Shown one piece after another: positions 36,728-44,991 of a DNA stretch of 64,000 nt; the stretch's first letter is position 1; each line of letters begins with the position of its first letter. The notes under the pieces were generated by a model, which was not told where the DNA came from, did no database searches, and saw only the letters and a program-made list of their open reading frames with translations. Position numbers and translations under genes: made by a program. The stretch comes from an uncultured Lachnospiraceae bacterium (GTDB taxonomy: Bacteria; Bacillota; Clostridia; Lachnospirales; Lachnospiraceae): the NCBI GenBank assembly GCA_947172645.1, contig CAMWBY010000007.1, positions 62,001 through 126,000 on the forward strand, read 5' to 3'.

Positions 36728-37609
36728 CTATTGTTTCCGTAACAGAGCTATCTCTTCTTTGTAGGGAGGAACCAAACGTGGTTTCCCGGTTTTCTTGTCC
36801 GTATCAGTCAATGAGGGGATATAGGGCGTCTCCAGTATTTTCGGCAGATGCATGAAGTCCGGGTGGTGCACAATGTAGCGCAGCGCCTCGGTTCCTATGG
36901 TGCCTTCACCGATATTGGCGTGACGGTCTTTTCTTGCGCCGCGCTCATTTTTACTGTCATTGATGTGGAAAAGGGCAATCTTATCTCTTCCGATTAATTG
37001 ATTAAATCGGTCAATCACCTCGTCAAATCCGTTGACGATATCGTATCCGGCGTCATTCAGATGGCATGTGTCCATGCAGACGCGCAGCTTGTCGCTTAAG
37101 GTTACTTTGTCGAAGATGGCTGCAAGCTCTTCGAAGCTTCGGCCGACTTCGGAGCCTTTTCCCGCCATGGTCTCCAGTGCGATGAGGCAGTCCTGGTCTC
37201 TGGTGAGCACTTCATTGAGACCTTGAGCAATCCGGTCAATACCTGCCTCGACGCCTGCGCCTACGTGGGAGCCGGGATGCAGAATGAGTATATGGGAACC
37301 CATCGCGGTAGTCCGTTGAATTTCCAGTGCGAGAAATTCAACGGCAATTTCATAGGTAGCCGGATTGACCGTATTGGCCAAATTGATGATATAGGGGGCG
37401 TGGACGACGAAATCCTTGATTCTGTGTGCGCCCATGTATTCCCAGGCGGGTGCGATGTTCAGCTCCGATATATCCTTCCTCTTTGTATTCTGGGGCGCGC
37501 CGGTGTAGAGCATGAATGTGTCGGCGGCGTAGGAGACAGCCTCCTTTGCAGAGCCCAGCATCATTTCCTTCCCGCTCATTCCCACATGGGAACCTAAAAT
37601 TGGCTGCAT
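36728..37609 (-). CDS. nfo: Endonuclease IV (AP endonuclease)
   Basis: This 293-residue TIM-barrel enzyme cleaves DNA at abasic sites in base-excision repair. Zinc ligand motifs are visible: GSHVGMSG at the start, [23 protein letters not shown] (about 112-122), the catalytic region [10 protein letters not shown] (about 147-156), [14 protein letters not shown] (about 176-189), [23 protein letters not shown] (in part HINDSK, about 219-224) and KILETP. The start is ATG 37609 with AAAGGAC upstream, giving the family-typical [13 protein letters not shown]; a longer frame exists but lacks such a site. It ends 2 nt from the helicase gene. Confidence 0.95.
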   Translation of the reverse strand: MQPILGSHVGMSGKEMMLGSAKEAVSYAADTFMLYTGAPQNTKRKDISELNIAPAWEYMGAHRIKDFVVHAPYIINLANTVNPATYEIAVEFLALEIQRTTAMGSHILILHPGSHVGAGVEAGIDRIAQGLNEVLTRDQDCLIALETMAGKGSEVGRSFEELAAIFDKVTLSDKLRVCMDTCHLNDAGYDIVNGFDEVIDRFNQLIGRDKIALFHINDSKNERGARKDRHANIGEGTIGTEALRYIVHHPDFMHLPKILETPYIPSLTDTDKKTGKPRLVPPYKEEIALLRKQ

Positions 37610-37638
37610 GGCAATTCCGTCCTTTCTGAGACTATATT

Positions 37639-37709
37639 TATTTCCGCGAGCAATGAGCCAAGTACCGTGCATAAAACCAACCGAAGGTTGGTTTAGGTAT
37701 TTGGCTAGT
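37639..37709. repeat. Intergenic palindromic element, copy 2
   Basis: It begins TTTCCGCGAGCAATGAGCC, two differences over 22 nt from the copy at 331-352. AGCCAAGTACC (37653-37663) pairs with GGTATTTGGCT (about 37696-37706), and inside it ACCAACC-GAA-GGTTGGT forms a perfect hairpin. It lies upstream of nfo. Confidence 0.5.
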
Positions 37710-37857
37710 AGACTGCGAAACGCATCAAAGACATTATAGTACATTTACCGACAATTTTCATCACGGAAATCGGAAAAGATAATCGGAAATTCCGAAAGTG
37801 ACATTCTTTTCCAGAAAAAATGAAACATGTGACACCACATAATGACACACATGTCAA

Positions 37858-37941
37858 TGTGGATAACTCTGTGGAAATTGGGGATTTCTTTGCCGGTTTC
37901 CATCGATTTATAAAAAAATATGGATAAAAACCTGTGGAAAA
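37858..37941. promoter_or_regulatory. Cluster of DnaA-box-like sites
   Basis: In the 550-nt gap between nfo and the GH13 gene there is one perfect DnaA box (TGTGGATAA, 37858-37866) and three near matches in the same orientation: TGTGGAAAT (37870-37878), TATGGATAA (37919-37927) and TGTGGAAAA (37933-37941), around an AT-rich stretch. Upstream (about 37745-37800) TCGGAAA-type repeats and a TCGGAAATTCCGA palindrome occur. dnaA, dnaN and rpmH are not nearby, so this is unlikely to be the main origin. Confidence 0.5.
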
Positions 37942-38160
37942 GTCGAGAAACGGATTTTAGTACACCAAAAACAGTACTTAACTGGTCAATAGAGGCAGGA
38001 TAAGAACGGCTTTGCATTTATGCCTAAATAATGGTAAAATGGAGAACGTAGTCTGTAAAATATGACGCCTTGCGGCGGTCGTCAAGACAGGTGAGAATGT
38101 TTTGGCTGTTGTGCGCAGGAGAAATGCCATGAAGTAATCATGCGCAGAAAGAGGAGTGCT

Positions 38161-39471
38161 ATGTGGGCTTATGAAAGTGTTTTTTATCAGATTTACCCCC
38201 TGGGTTTTTGCGGGGCGCCCTTTGAGAATGACGGTCAGTTGGAACACCGTATTTTAAAAGTGAATGATTGGATTCCGCATATGAAGAAATTGGGAATCAA
38301 CGCCATATACTTTTCCCCGGTATTCGAGTCGGATACGCACGGGTATAATACGAGGGATTACCATACCATCGACTGCAGGCTTGGAACCAATGAAGATTTC
38401 AAGGAAGTATGTGACAATCTGCATGAAAACGGTATCAAGGTAATACTGGACGGCGTCTTCAACCATGTGGGGAGAGGCTTCTGGGCATTCCAGGACGTGC
38501 TGAAGAACAGAGAAAACTCTCCTTACCTTAGTTGGTTCCACGTCAGCTTGGAGGGTAACTCCAATTATAATGACGGTTTGTGGTATGAAGGATGGGAAGG
38601 AAACTATGATTTGGTAAAACTGAATCTGAGGCATGGGGATGTGGTTAACCACATTCTTGACAGCGTCAAGGGCTGGGTGGAAGAGTTCGATATCGACGGA
38701 CTGCGTCTGGATGTGGCGTATTGCCTTGACCATGATTTCGTGAGGAGGCTGAGAGGATTTACGGACAGCCTGAAACCGGATTTTTATCTGCTTGGCGAGA
38801 TGCTGCATGGAGATTATAACCAGCTTGTCAATGACCAGATGTTACATTCTTGCACGAACTATGAATGCTATAAGGGATTGTTTTCCAGTTTTAACAGCAT
38901 GAATATGTTTGAAATCGTACATTCCCTGCTCAGGCAGTTCGGCCCGGAGAACTGGACATTGTATAAGGGAAAACATCTTCTGTCCTTTGTGGATAACCAT
39001 GATGTGACGAGAATAGCAAGTAATTTGACGAATGAGAAGCATTTGCCGTTAATCTATGCGCTTTGTTTCGGTATGCCGGGTATTCCTTGTGTGTACTACG
39101 GCAGTGAATGGGGCGCCAAGGCGCATAAGAGCGAGGGCGACCCGGCGCTTAGGGCATGTTTTGCCGAGCCTGAGTGGAACGAATTGTGCGACTGGATTGG
39201 GCGGCTTGCCGAGGCGAAGAAGGAATCTAAGGCGCTGAACTATGGGGCGTTCCGGTCTGTCGTGCTGACGAATAAACAATGTATTTTTGAGCGTAAGTGT
39301 GAGGATGAGAGGGTGCTTGTAGCGATGAATGCGGACAGCGAGAGTTATACGGCGCATTTTGACGCGGGCTGCGGCACTGCGGTTGACCTAATTAGCGGAA
39401 AGATGCATGATTTCGGCGGCGGAAGCGAGCTGCCTCCTTACAGCGCATATTTCTGGAAGATGGAAAAGTAA
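38161..39471 (+). CDS. GH13 alpha-amylase family enzyme
   Basis: This 436-residue intracellular glycosidase (no signal peptide) has the four GH13 regions: DGVFNHVGRGF (about 98-108), IDGLRLDVAY with the nucleophile Asp (about 178-187), LLGEMLHG with the acid/base Glu (about 211-218) and FVDNHDVTR (about 277-285). Its short N terminus (SVFYQIYPLGFCGAP) and the IYFSPVFESDTHGYNT segment fit the neopullulanase/cyclomaltodextrinase-like group, acting on maltooligosaccharides. The ATG at 38161 has AGAGGAG upstream; an in-frame ATG 21 nt earlier is less well placed. Confidence 0.88.
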   Translation: MWAYESVFYQIYPLGFCGAPFENDGQLEHRILKVNDWIPHMKKLGINAIYFSPVFESDTHGYNTRDYHTIDCRLGTNEDFKEVCDNLHENGIKVILDGVFNHVGRGFWAFQDVLKNRENSPYLSWFHVSLEGNSNYNDGLWYEGWEGNYDLVKLNLRHGDVVNHILDSVKGWVEEFDIDGLRLDVAYCLDHDFVRRLRGFTDSLKPDFYLLGEMLHGDYNQLVNDQMLHSCTNYECYKGLFSSFNSMNMFEIVHSLLRQFGPENWTLYKGKHLLSFVDNHDVTRIASNLTNEKHLPLIYALCFGMPGIPCVYYGSEWGAKAHKSEGDPALRACFAEPEWNELCDWIGRLAEAKKESKALNYGAFRSVVLTNKQCIFERKCEDERVLVAMNADSESYTAHFDAGCGTAVDLISGKMHDFGGGSELPPYSAYFWKMEK

Positions 39472-39503
39472 AAAAGGAAAATAGGAAAATTACCAAAAAA
39501 CTA

Positions 39504-39532
39504 TTGACAAAATTGTAGTATTTGACTATTAT
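39504..39532 (+). promoter_or_regulatory. Sigma-A promoter of the branched-chain amino acid transporter operon
   Basis: TTGACA (39504-39509), 17-nt spacer, TATTAT (39527-39532). The expected start near 39539 precedes a terminator-like hairpin in the leader. Confidence 0.85.
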
Positions 39533-39551
39533 TTTCCTAAGTTTCAAGGGT

Positions 39552-39609
39552 GGGACTTCTTATTATTATATAGAAGTCCCTCTTTTTGAATCTTATGGTT
39601 TTCAAAAAG
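39552..39609 (+). promoter_or_regulatory. Leader attenuator of the liv operon
   Basis: GGGACTTCT (39552-39560) pairs with AGAAGTCCC (39572-39580) and is followed by TCTTTTTG, an intrinsic terminator just inside the transcript. The same T tract, CTTTTTGAA (39582-39590), is complementary to TTCAAAAAG (39601-39609) adjoining the ribosome binding site of livJ. This suggests leader control of transcription, translation or both. Confidence 0.6.
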
Positions 39610-39623
39610 GAGGAGAAGAAGTT

Positions 39624-40910
39624 ATGAAGAAAAAAATGTTAAGCCTTGTGCTTGCAGGCGCCATGACAGCCGTATTGATGACAGGCTGTGGTTCAGGCAA
39701 CGGCAGCGCAGATTCCGGCAGCACGGCTGACGGAGCAGCAACGGAGACAGAGACAACAGAGGCCGGGGAGACAGAGGCGGCGGACGGTGCGGCAGACACA
39801 GAGAACGCTGAATCTGCAGATGACGCGCAGGCGGCAGGCGGCGAAGGCGGCACCCTCAAAATCGGCGGCATCGGACCTTTGACAGGCAGTGCGGCAGTGT
39901 ATGGCATCGCTACCATGAACGGTTCCCAGATTGCGGTTGACGAGATTAACGCGGCAGGCGGCATCAACGGTATGACCGTGGAATTGAATTTCCAGGACGA
40001 TGAGTGTGATGCGGAGAAATCGGTTAACGCTTACAACACATTGAAGGATTGGGGCGTACAGGTAATCGACGGCTGTGTGACAAGCGCATGTTCCATCGCA
40101 GTTGCAGACAAGACGGCGCAGGACAATATTTTCCAGTTGACGCCTTCGGGTTCTGCAGTGGATTGCGTAGCCAATCCTAACTCTTTCCGTGTATGTTTCT
40201 CCGACCCGAACCAGGGCGCGGCATCTGCACAGTACATCGGCGAGCATAGCCTTGCGACGAAGGTTGCCGTAATTTATGACAGTTCTGATGTATATTCATC
40301 CGGTATCTATGAGAAATTTGCGGGCGAAGCGGCTAACCAGTCTTTTGAGATTGTAGCTACAGGCGCGTTTACAGCGGACAATAAGACAGATTTCTCCGTA
40401 CAGCTTCAGCAGGCGAAGGATGCGGGCGCAGACCTTGTATTCCTGCCGATTTACTACAATGAGGCGGCTCTTATCCTTACACAGGCTTCCAGCATGGGCT
40501 TTGACGTGAAGTTCTTCGGATGTGACGGTCTGGACGGTATCCTTGGCGTTGAGAACTTTGACGCTACCCTGGCTGAGGGCGTAATGCTCTTGACACCTTT
40601 CGCGGCAGACGCTACAGATGACCTGACAGTAAGCTTTGTGACAACATACAATGAGAAGTTTGGCGAGACGCCGAACCAGTTTGCAGCAGACGGTTACGAT
40701 GCAATCTACACGATTAAAGCGGCGGCTGAGAAAGCAAACATTACGGCGGATATGTCTAATGAGGATATTTGCAATGCACTGCAGACAGCTATGACAGAGA
40801 TTACGGTAGACGGTCTGACAGGCGCGGGTATCACATGGGATGCTTCCGGCGAGCCGACCAAAGACCCTAAGGCAGTGGTCATCAAGGACGGCGTTTACAC
40901 GGCAATGTAA
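39624..40910 (+). CDS. livJ: Branched-chain amino acid ABC transporter substrate-binding lipoprotein
   Basis: This 428-residue lipoprotein captures its ligand outside the membrane. The signal peptide has the lipobox LMTGC (Cys near 20). A low-complexity Ser/Ala/Glu-rich linker (about 24-72) leads to the type I periplasmic-binding fold beginning LKIGGIGPLTGSAAVYG. DGCVTSACSIAVADK and GFDVKFFGCDGLDG are typical of LivJ-like proteins. The ATG at 39624 follows AGGAGGAG; the frame is open upstream but that part is the leader. Leu, Ile or Val is the probable ligand, though related proteins bind other amino acids. Confidence 0.92.
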   Translation: MKKKMLSLVLAGAMTAVLMTGCGSGNGSADSGSTADGAATETETTEAGETEAADGAADTENAESADDAQAAGGEGGTLKIGGIGPLTGSAAVYGIATMNGSQIAVDEINAAGGINGMTVELNFQDDECDAEKSVNAYNTLKDWGVQVIDGCVTSACSIAVADKTAQDNIFQLTPSGSAVDCVANPNSFRVCFSDPNQGAASAQYIGEHSLATKVAVIYDSSDVYSSGIYEKFAGEAANQSFEIVATGAFTADNKTDFSVQLQQAKDAGADLVFLPIYYNEAALILTQASSMGFDVKFFGCDGLDGILGVENFDATLAEGVMLLTPFAADATDDLTVSFVTTYNEKFGETPNQFAADGYDAIYTIKAAAEKANITADMSNEDICNALQTAMTEITVDGLTGAGITWDASGEPTKDPKAVVIKDGVYTAM

Positions 40911-40954
40911 GTAAATATTCAAAAATTCCGGGCTGCATAGAACGCAGTCTGACA

Positions 40955-40982
40955 GCCTGGGCGCCAGGGATGGCGCCCAGGC
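40955..40982 (+). promoter_or_regulatory. Strong hairpin between livJ and livH
   Basis: GCCTGGGCGCC (40955-40965) pairs perfectly with GGCGCCCAGGC (40972-40982) around AGGGAT. No T tract follows, so it more likely protects the livJ message from 3' decay or partly blocks read-through, giving more binding protein than permease. The rest of the 286-nt gap includes a 21-nt repeat at 41039-41059 shared with the leader at 28002-28022 (opposite strand). Confidence 0.6.
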
Positions 40983-41196
40983 GCAATCTATATTATATTC
41001 TTGAAATTTTATGTACGTCCCTCCCCGGATGGCTGTAGCGTAAACGCTCCGGAATGGAGATTAGTAAATGGGGAATCGTTTCGGGACGATTCTTCCTTTT
41101 TCCTTATAGGATAGAGATATCATATGTAAATGATAATGTGTGGATAGGGCAGCGGCGTCATATGCTGCTTGTGTGACAGGAAACCGAGGTGTGAAT

Positions 41197-42078
41197 ATGA
41201 GTTTTGTAGCCCATTTGATAAACGGAGTGAGCTTAGGAAGTGTTTACGCGCTGATTGCGCTTGGATATACAATGGTATACGGGATTGCCAAGATGCTGAA
41301 TTTCGCCCATGGCGATGTCATTATGATTGGCGGGTATGTTGTGTTTGTGACAGTCAGCGGCATGGGGATGAATCCTCTGGCAGCGATTATTATCTCGATG
41401 GCGGTGTGCACGGTGCTTGGTGTGACGATTGAAAGGGTGGCATACAGGCCGCTTCGCGGCGCGTCTCCTTTGGCAGTGTTGATTACTGCGATTGGCGTCA
41501 GCTACCTGCTGCAGAATATTGCCCTGCTTGTATTCGGGTCGGATACGAAAGCTTTTACGAACGTAGTGACGATGCCGAATTTGGAACTTTTTGAGGGACA
41601 GCTTATTATTAAAAGCGTGACTATCGTGACGGTAATCGTCAGCATTATTATCATGGTGGGGCTTACCCTTTTTGTAAAAAGAACTAAGATTGGCCGGGCT
41701 ATGACGGCGGTGTCTGAGGATAAAGGAGCCGCGCAGCTTATGGGAATCAATGTGAACGGTACGATTGCCGTGACGTTTGCCATCGGTTCGTCTTTGGCGG
41801 CAATAGCGGGTGTGCTGTTATGTTCCGCATATCCGTCCCTCACGCCCTATACAGGCTCCATGCCGGGTATTAAAGCTTTCGTGGCGGCGGTATTCGGCGG
41901 AATCGGCTCTATTCCCGGCGCTTTTATCGGCGGCATCTTACTGGGGGTTATTGAGAACCTGAGTAAAGCGTACATTTCTTCCCAGCTTTCTGATGCGATT
42001 GTGTTCAGTATCCTGATTATTGTGCTTCTGGTGAAACCTACCGGGCTGTTGGGCAGGAAGATTCAGGAGAAAGTCTAG
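41197..42078 (+). CDS. livH: Branched-chain amino acid ABC transporter permease LivH
   Basis: This 293-residue permease has about eight membrane helices. It begins SFVAHLINGVSLGSVYALIALGYTMVYG and contains LNFAHGDVIMIGGY (about 34-47), the LivH hallmark. The cytoplasmic coupling region VSEDKGAAQLMGINVN lies at about 173-188. It pairs with LivM to form the channel. The ATG at 41197 follows GAGGTG; an upstream in-frame start lacks family similarity. Confidence 0.94.
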   Translation: MSFVAHLINGVSLGSVYALIALGYTMVYGIAKMLNFAHGDVIMIGGYVVFVTVSGMGMNPLAAIIISMAVCTVLGVTIERVAYRPLRGASPLAVLITAIGVSYLLQNIALLVFGSDTKAFTNVVTMPNLELFEGQLIIKSVTIVTVIVSIIIMVGLTLFVKRTKIGRAMTAVSEDKGAAQLMGINVNGTIAVTFAIGSSLAAIAGVLLCSAYPSLTPYTGSMPGIKAFVAAVFGGIGSIPGAFIGGILLGVIENLSKAYISSQLSDAIVFSILIIVLLVKPTGLLGRKIQEKV

Positions 42079-42190
42079 TTTTTTCAGACAAATCAGTATA
42101 CCGGGGACAAATCATGGGTTTGTGCCGGTGCCGATAATATCACAGCCTGGGAGCAACTGTCTGTTGTCCGGGCAGGAATGGGGGATATAG

Positions 42191-43264
42191 ATGAAAGCGA
42201 AAGCAGGAAAATTGAGTAAGACGACGAAGAATGATTTGATTACCTATGGGATGGTAATCCTGACATATATTGTGGTACAGATTCTGGTTTCTTCTGGGCA
42301 TGTATCCAGCTTGATACAGGGACTGCTCGTTCCTTTCTGTACATATGTAATTGTGGCGATTGCGCTGAACCTGACGGTAGGCATCCTGGGGGAGCTTAGT
42401 CTGGGACATGCAGGGTTCATGTGCGTGGGCGCTTTTGCAAGCGCCGTATTCTCACTGGCATTCAAGAATACGATGCCGGGCGGGCTGCGGTTTTTTCTGG
42501 CCTTATTGATTGGCGCGGCTGCGGCTGCTGCGGTGGGATTCTTGGTAGGCATTCCGGTGCTGCGACTGCGCGGGGACTATCTGGCGATTGTGACGCTTGC
42601 TTTTGGTGAGATTATCAAAAATATTATTAATGCGCTTTATCTTGGCGTGGATTCAAAGGGTCTTCACTTTACGATGAAAGACGCGCTGTCCCTCAATATG
42701 GAAGAGGACGGCTTGATGTTAATCAAAGGGGCGCAGGGTGTCACGGGCACACCCAATGATTCTAATTTTACCATCGGCGTGGTGCTGATACTTGTGACGC
42801 TCTTTATTGTCCTTAATTTCATTCATTCCAGGACGGGGCGCGCGGTGATGTCTATCCGGGATAACCGGATTGCCGCTGAATCCGTAGGAATCAATGTGAC
42901 GAAATATAAACTGATTGCGTTCACGGTCTCAGCATCCCTTGCGGGTGTGGCGGGCGTGCTTTATGCCCACAACCTTTCTACGCTGAATGCGCTGCCCAAG
43001 AATTTCGGATATAACATGTCCATCCTTATTCTTGTATTCGTGGTGCTTGGCGGGATTGGGAATATCCGGGGTTCCATTATTGCGGCGGTGCTTTTGACGC
43101 TGCTTCCCGAGGTGCTGCGCGGGCTGAGCGATTACCGTATGCTTATTTATGCGGTGGTGCTGATTGTTATGATGATTTTCAACTGGAGCCCGAATGCGGT
43201 TTTCTTCAGGAAACGTTTGAAACAGCGCCTGGGCATAGGCGGCAGGAAGAAGGAGGAGGCGTAG
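42191..43264 (+). CDS. livM: Branched-chain amino acid ABC transporter permease LivM
   Basis: This 357-residue permease has about ten membrane helices. Family features are GELSLGHAGFMCVGAFASA (about 65-83), GDYLAIVTLAFGEI (about 130-143) and SIRDNRIAAESVGINVTKYK (about 221-240), which contacts the ATPase. The C terminus is basic. It is followed by livG after 3 nt, so the two are translationally coupled. Confidence 0.94.
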   Translation: MKAKAGKLSKTTKNDLITYGMVILTYIVVQILVSSGHVSSLIQGLLVPFCTYVIVAIALNLTVGILGELSLGHAGFMCVGAFASAVFSLAFKNTMPGGLRFFLALLIGAAAAAAVGFLVGIPVLRLRGDYLAIVTLAFGEIIKNIINALYLGVDSKGLHFTMKDALSLNMEEDGLMLIKGAQGVTGTPNDSNFTIGVVLILVTLFIVLNFIHSRTGRAVMSIRDNRIAAESVGINVTKYKLIAFTVSASLAGVAGVLYAHNLSTLNALPKNFGYNMSILILVFVVLGGIGNIRGSIIAAVLLTLLPEVLRGLSDYRMLIYAVVLIVMMIFNWSPNAVFFRKRLKQRLGIGGRKKEEA

Positions 43265-43267
43265 GAT

Positions 43268-44026
43268 ATGGCATTATTAGAGACAAAAAACTTGGGAATC
43301 TCCTTCGGAGGGCTTCGGGCGGTCAACGCATTTGACATTTCTGTGGAAAAAGGGCAGCTATATGGGTTAATCGGCCCGAACGGCGCAGGCAAGACGACAA
43401 TTTTTAATTTGCTGACCGGCGTATACCAACCGGACGAGGGAGCGATTCTCTTGGACGGAACAAATCTCACAGGTAAAAAGACGATAGACATCTGCAAGGC
43501 GGGCATTGCCAGAACCTTCCAAAATATCAGGCTTTTCGGTGACATGCCTGTGCTTGACAATGTGAAGGTCGGCCTGCATAACCATTATCCGTATTCTACT
43601 TTGGAAGGCATCCTCAGACTGCCCCGGTTTCATAAGGTAGAGCGGGAGATGAATGAGAAGGCTATGGAGCTGCTGAAAGTGTTTGGGTTGGAGGAGTATG
43701 CGGATTATAAGGCGGAAAACCTTCCCTATGGACAGCAGAGGAAGTTGGAAATTGCAAGAGCCATGGCGACAGAACCGAAACTTCTCTTGCTGGACGAGCC
43801 GGCAGCGGGTATGAACCCTAACGAGACCAAAGAATTGATGGATACCATCCGGTTCGTGAGGGACCATTTTGATATGACCATTCTGTTGATAGAACACGAT
43901 ATGAAACTGGTGTCCGGCATTTGCGAGAAGCTGACGGTGTTGAACTTCGGTGAAGTGCTCGCCCAGGGGGACACGCAGGATGTGCTCAACAACCCGGAAG
44001 TAATTACGGCGTATCTGGGAGAGTAG
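43268..44026 (+). CDS. livG: Branched-chain amino acid ABC transporter ATP-binding protein LivG
   Basis: This 252-residue ATPase has Walker A GPNGAGKTT (about 37-45), the Q loop in ARTFQNIRLF (about 83-92), signature LPYGQQRKLEIARA (about 152-165), Walker B LLLLDEPAAGMNPNE (about 173-187) and the H-loop IEHDM. The LivG-type signature LPYGQQR differs from LSGGQ as is normal for this subfamily. Confidence 0.95.
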   Translation: MALLETKNLGISFGGLRAVNAFDISVEKGQLYGLIGPNGAGKTTIFNLLTGVYQPDEGAILLDGTNLTGKKTIDICKAGIARTFQNIRLFGDMPVLDNVKVGLHNHYPYSTLEGILRLPRFHKVEREMNEKAMELLKVFGLEEYADYKAENLPYGQQRKLEIARAMATEPKLLLLDEPAAGMNPNETKELMDTIRFVRDHFDMTILLIEHDMKLVSGICEKLTVLNFGEVLAQGDTQDVLNNPEVITAYLGE

Positions 44027-44067
44027 CGATAGATTCAAACGTCTGTAAGGCAGGAGGATAGCAGAAT

Positions 44068-44778
44068 ATGGCAATGTTAGAAGTGAAAGACCTTCACGTG
44101 CATTATGGTGTAATAGAGGCAATCAAAGGAATCAGTTTTGAGGTGGAAAAGGGCGAGGTAATTGCGCTGATAGGCGCCAACGGCGCGGGTAAGACAACTA
44201 CGCTTCATACGGTCACAGGGCTGATTAAGCCTACCAGCGGCAGTATCTTCTTTGAAGGCAAGGATATCACGAAGACGCCGGGGTATAAAATCGTGCCTAT
44301 GGGCATGGCGCATGTGCCGGAAGGCAGGCGCGTATTCGCCCAGATGTCGGTTTATGATAACCTGATGATGGGAGCATACACGAGAAAAGATAAGAATGAG
44401 ATGAAAGAGACACTCCAGATGGTATATGAGCGTTTCCCCAGATTGGAGGAGCGCAAGAACCAGATGGCAGGAACTTTGAGCGGCGGCGAGCAGCAGATGC
44501 TTGCCATGGGACGCGCCCTTATGAGCAAGCCTAATATTATCCTGATGGATGAGCCGTCTATGGGGCTGTCGCCTATTTTCGTCAATGAGATTTTCGATAT
44601 TATCAGGCAGGTAAGTGAGTCCGGGACGACGGTTCTTTTGGTAGAACAGAACGCAAAGAAGGCCCTGGCGATTGCGGACAGGGCATATGTGCTTGAGACG
44701 GGCTGCATCTCACTGGAAGGGGACGCGAAAGAGCTGATGAACAATGAGGCGGTCAAGAAGGCGTATCTGGGTGAGTAG
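44068..44778 (+). CDS. livF: Branched-chain amino acid ABC transporter ATP-binding protein LivF
   Basis: This 236-residue ATPase has Walker A GANGAGKTT (about 36-44), Q loop region MAHVPEGRRVFAQMSV (about 86-101), signature LSGGEQQMLAMGRAL (about 138-152) and Walker B IILMDEPSMGLSP (about 158-170). It ends the liv operon. The promoter of the type III toxin-antitoxin locus begins 22 nt after its stop codon. Confidence 0.95.
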   Translation: MAMLEVKDLHVHYGVIEAIKGISFEVEKGEVIALIGANGAGKTTTLHTVTGLIKPTSGSIFFEGKDITKTPGYKIVPMGMAHVPEGRRVFAQMSVYDNLMMGAYTRKDKNEMKETLQMVYERFPRLEERKNQMAGTLSGGEQQMLAMGRALMSKPNIILMDEPSMGLSPIFVNEIFDIIRQVSESGTTVLLVEQNAKKALAIADRAYVLETGCISLEGDAKELMNNEAVKKAYLGE

Positions 44779-44800
44779 CGGTGAAAGAAATATTTTGTAT

Positions 44801-44829
44801 TTGACATAGTTTTATCCATTGTGTAAGAT
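44801..44829 (+). promoter_or_regulatory. Promoter of the type III antitoxin RNA
   Basis: TTGACA (44801-44806), 17-nt spacer, TAAGAT (44824-44829); predicted start near 44836, about 20 nt before the first repeat. Confidence 0.85.
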
Positions 44830-44835
44830 AATAGT

Positions 44836-44966
44836 AAAGATAGGCGCAGCCTGTCAAAAGCGGTGAATCTCCACCAATAAGCGAGAAGCGAAAAAAGCGG
44901 TGAATCTCCACCAATAAGCGAGAAGCGAAAAAATTAGGAAGCGGTTCTTTGGAGCCGCTTTCTTTA
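44836..44966 (+). ncRNA. ToxI/CptI-like type III antitoxin RNA (two 37-nt repeats)
   Basis: Two exact copies of a 35-nt sequence beginning AAAAGCGGTGAATCTCC (44856-44890 and 44893-44927, period 37) lie between a good promoter and an intrinsic terminator, directly before a ToxN/AbiQ-like gene. Each unit can form an H-type pseudoknot: GGTG (44862-44865) with CACC (44872-44875), and loop TCTC (44868-44871) with downstream GAGA (44883-44886). Units are separated by a run of six A, matching the A-rich sites at which ToxN enzymes cut their own antitoxin. The processed RNA should bind and inhibit the toxin. Confidence 0.88.
44939..44966 (+). terminator. Terminator between antitoxin RNA and toxin gene
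   Basis: AAGCGGTTC (44939-44947) pairs with GAGCCGCTT (44952-44960) around TTTG, followed by TCTTTATTC. In type III systems such a terminator sets the ratio of antitoxin repeats to toxin message. Confidence 0.85.
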
Positions 44967-44991
44967 TTCTATAAGAAAGTACACAATAACA

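Noticed and set aside
37858..37941. Main chromosomal origin
   Set aside because: dnaA, dnaN, rpmH or gyrase genes are absent and the boxes are few and mostly imperfect; reported only as a DnaA-box cluster.
44856..44927. Tandem 37-nt repeats as a CRISPR array
   Set aside because: The repeats directly abut without spacers and are followed by a terminator and a ToxN-like gene, with no cas genes; a type III antitoxin RNA explains them.
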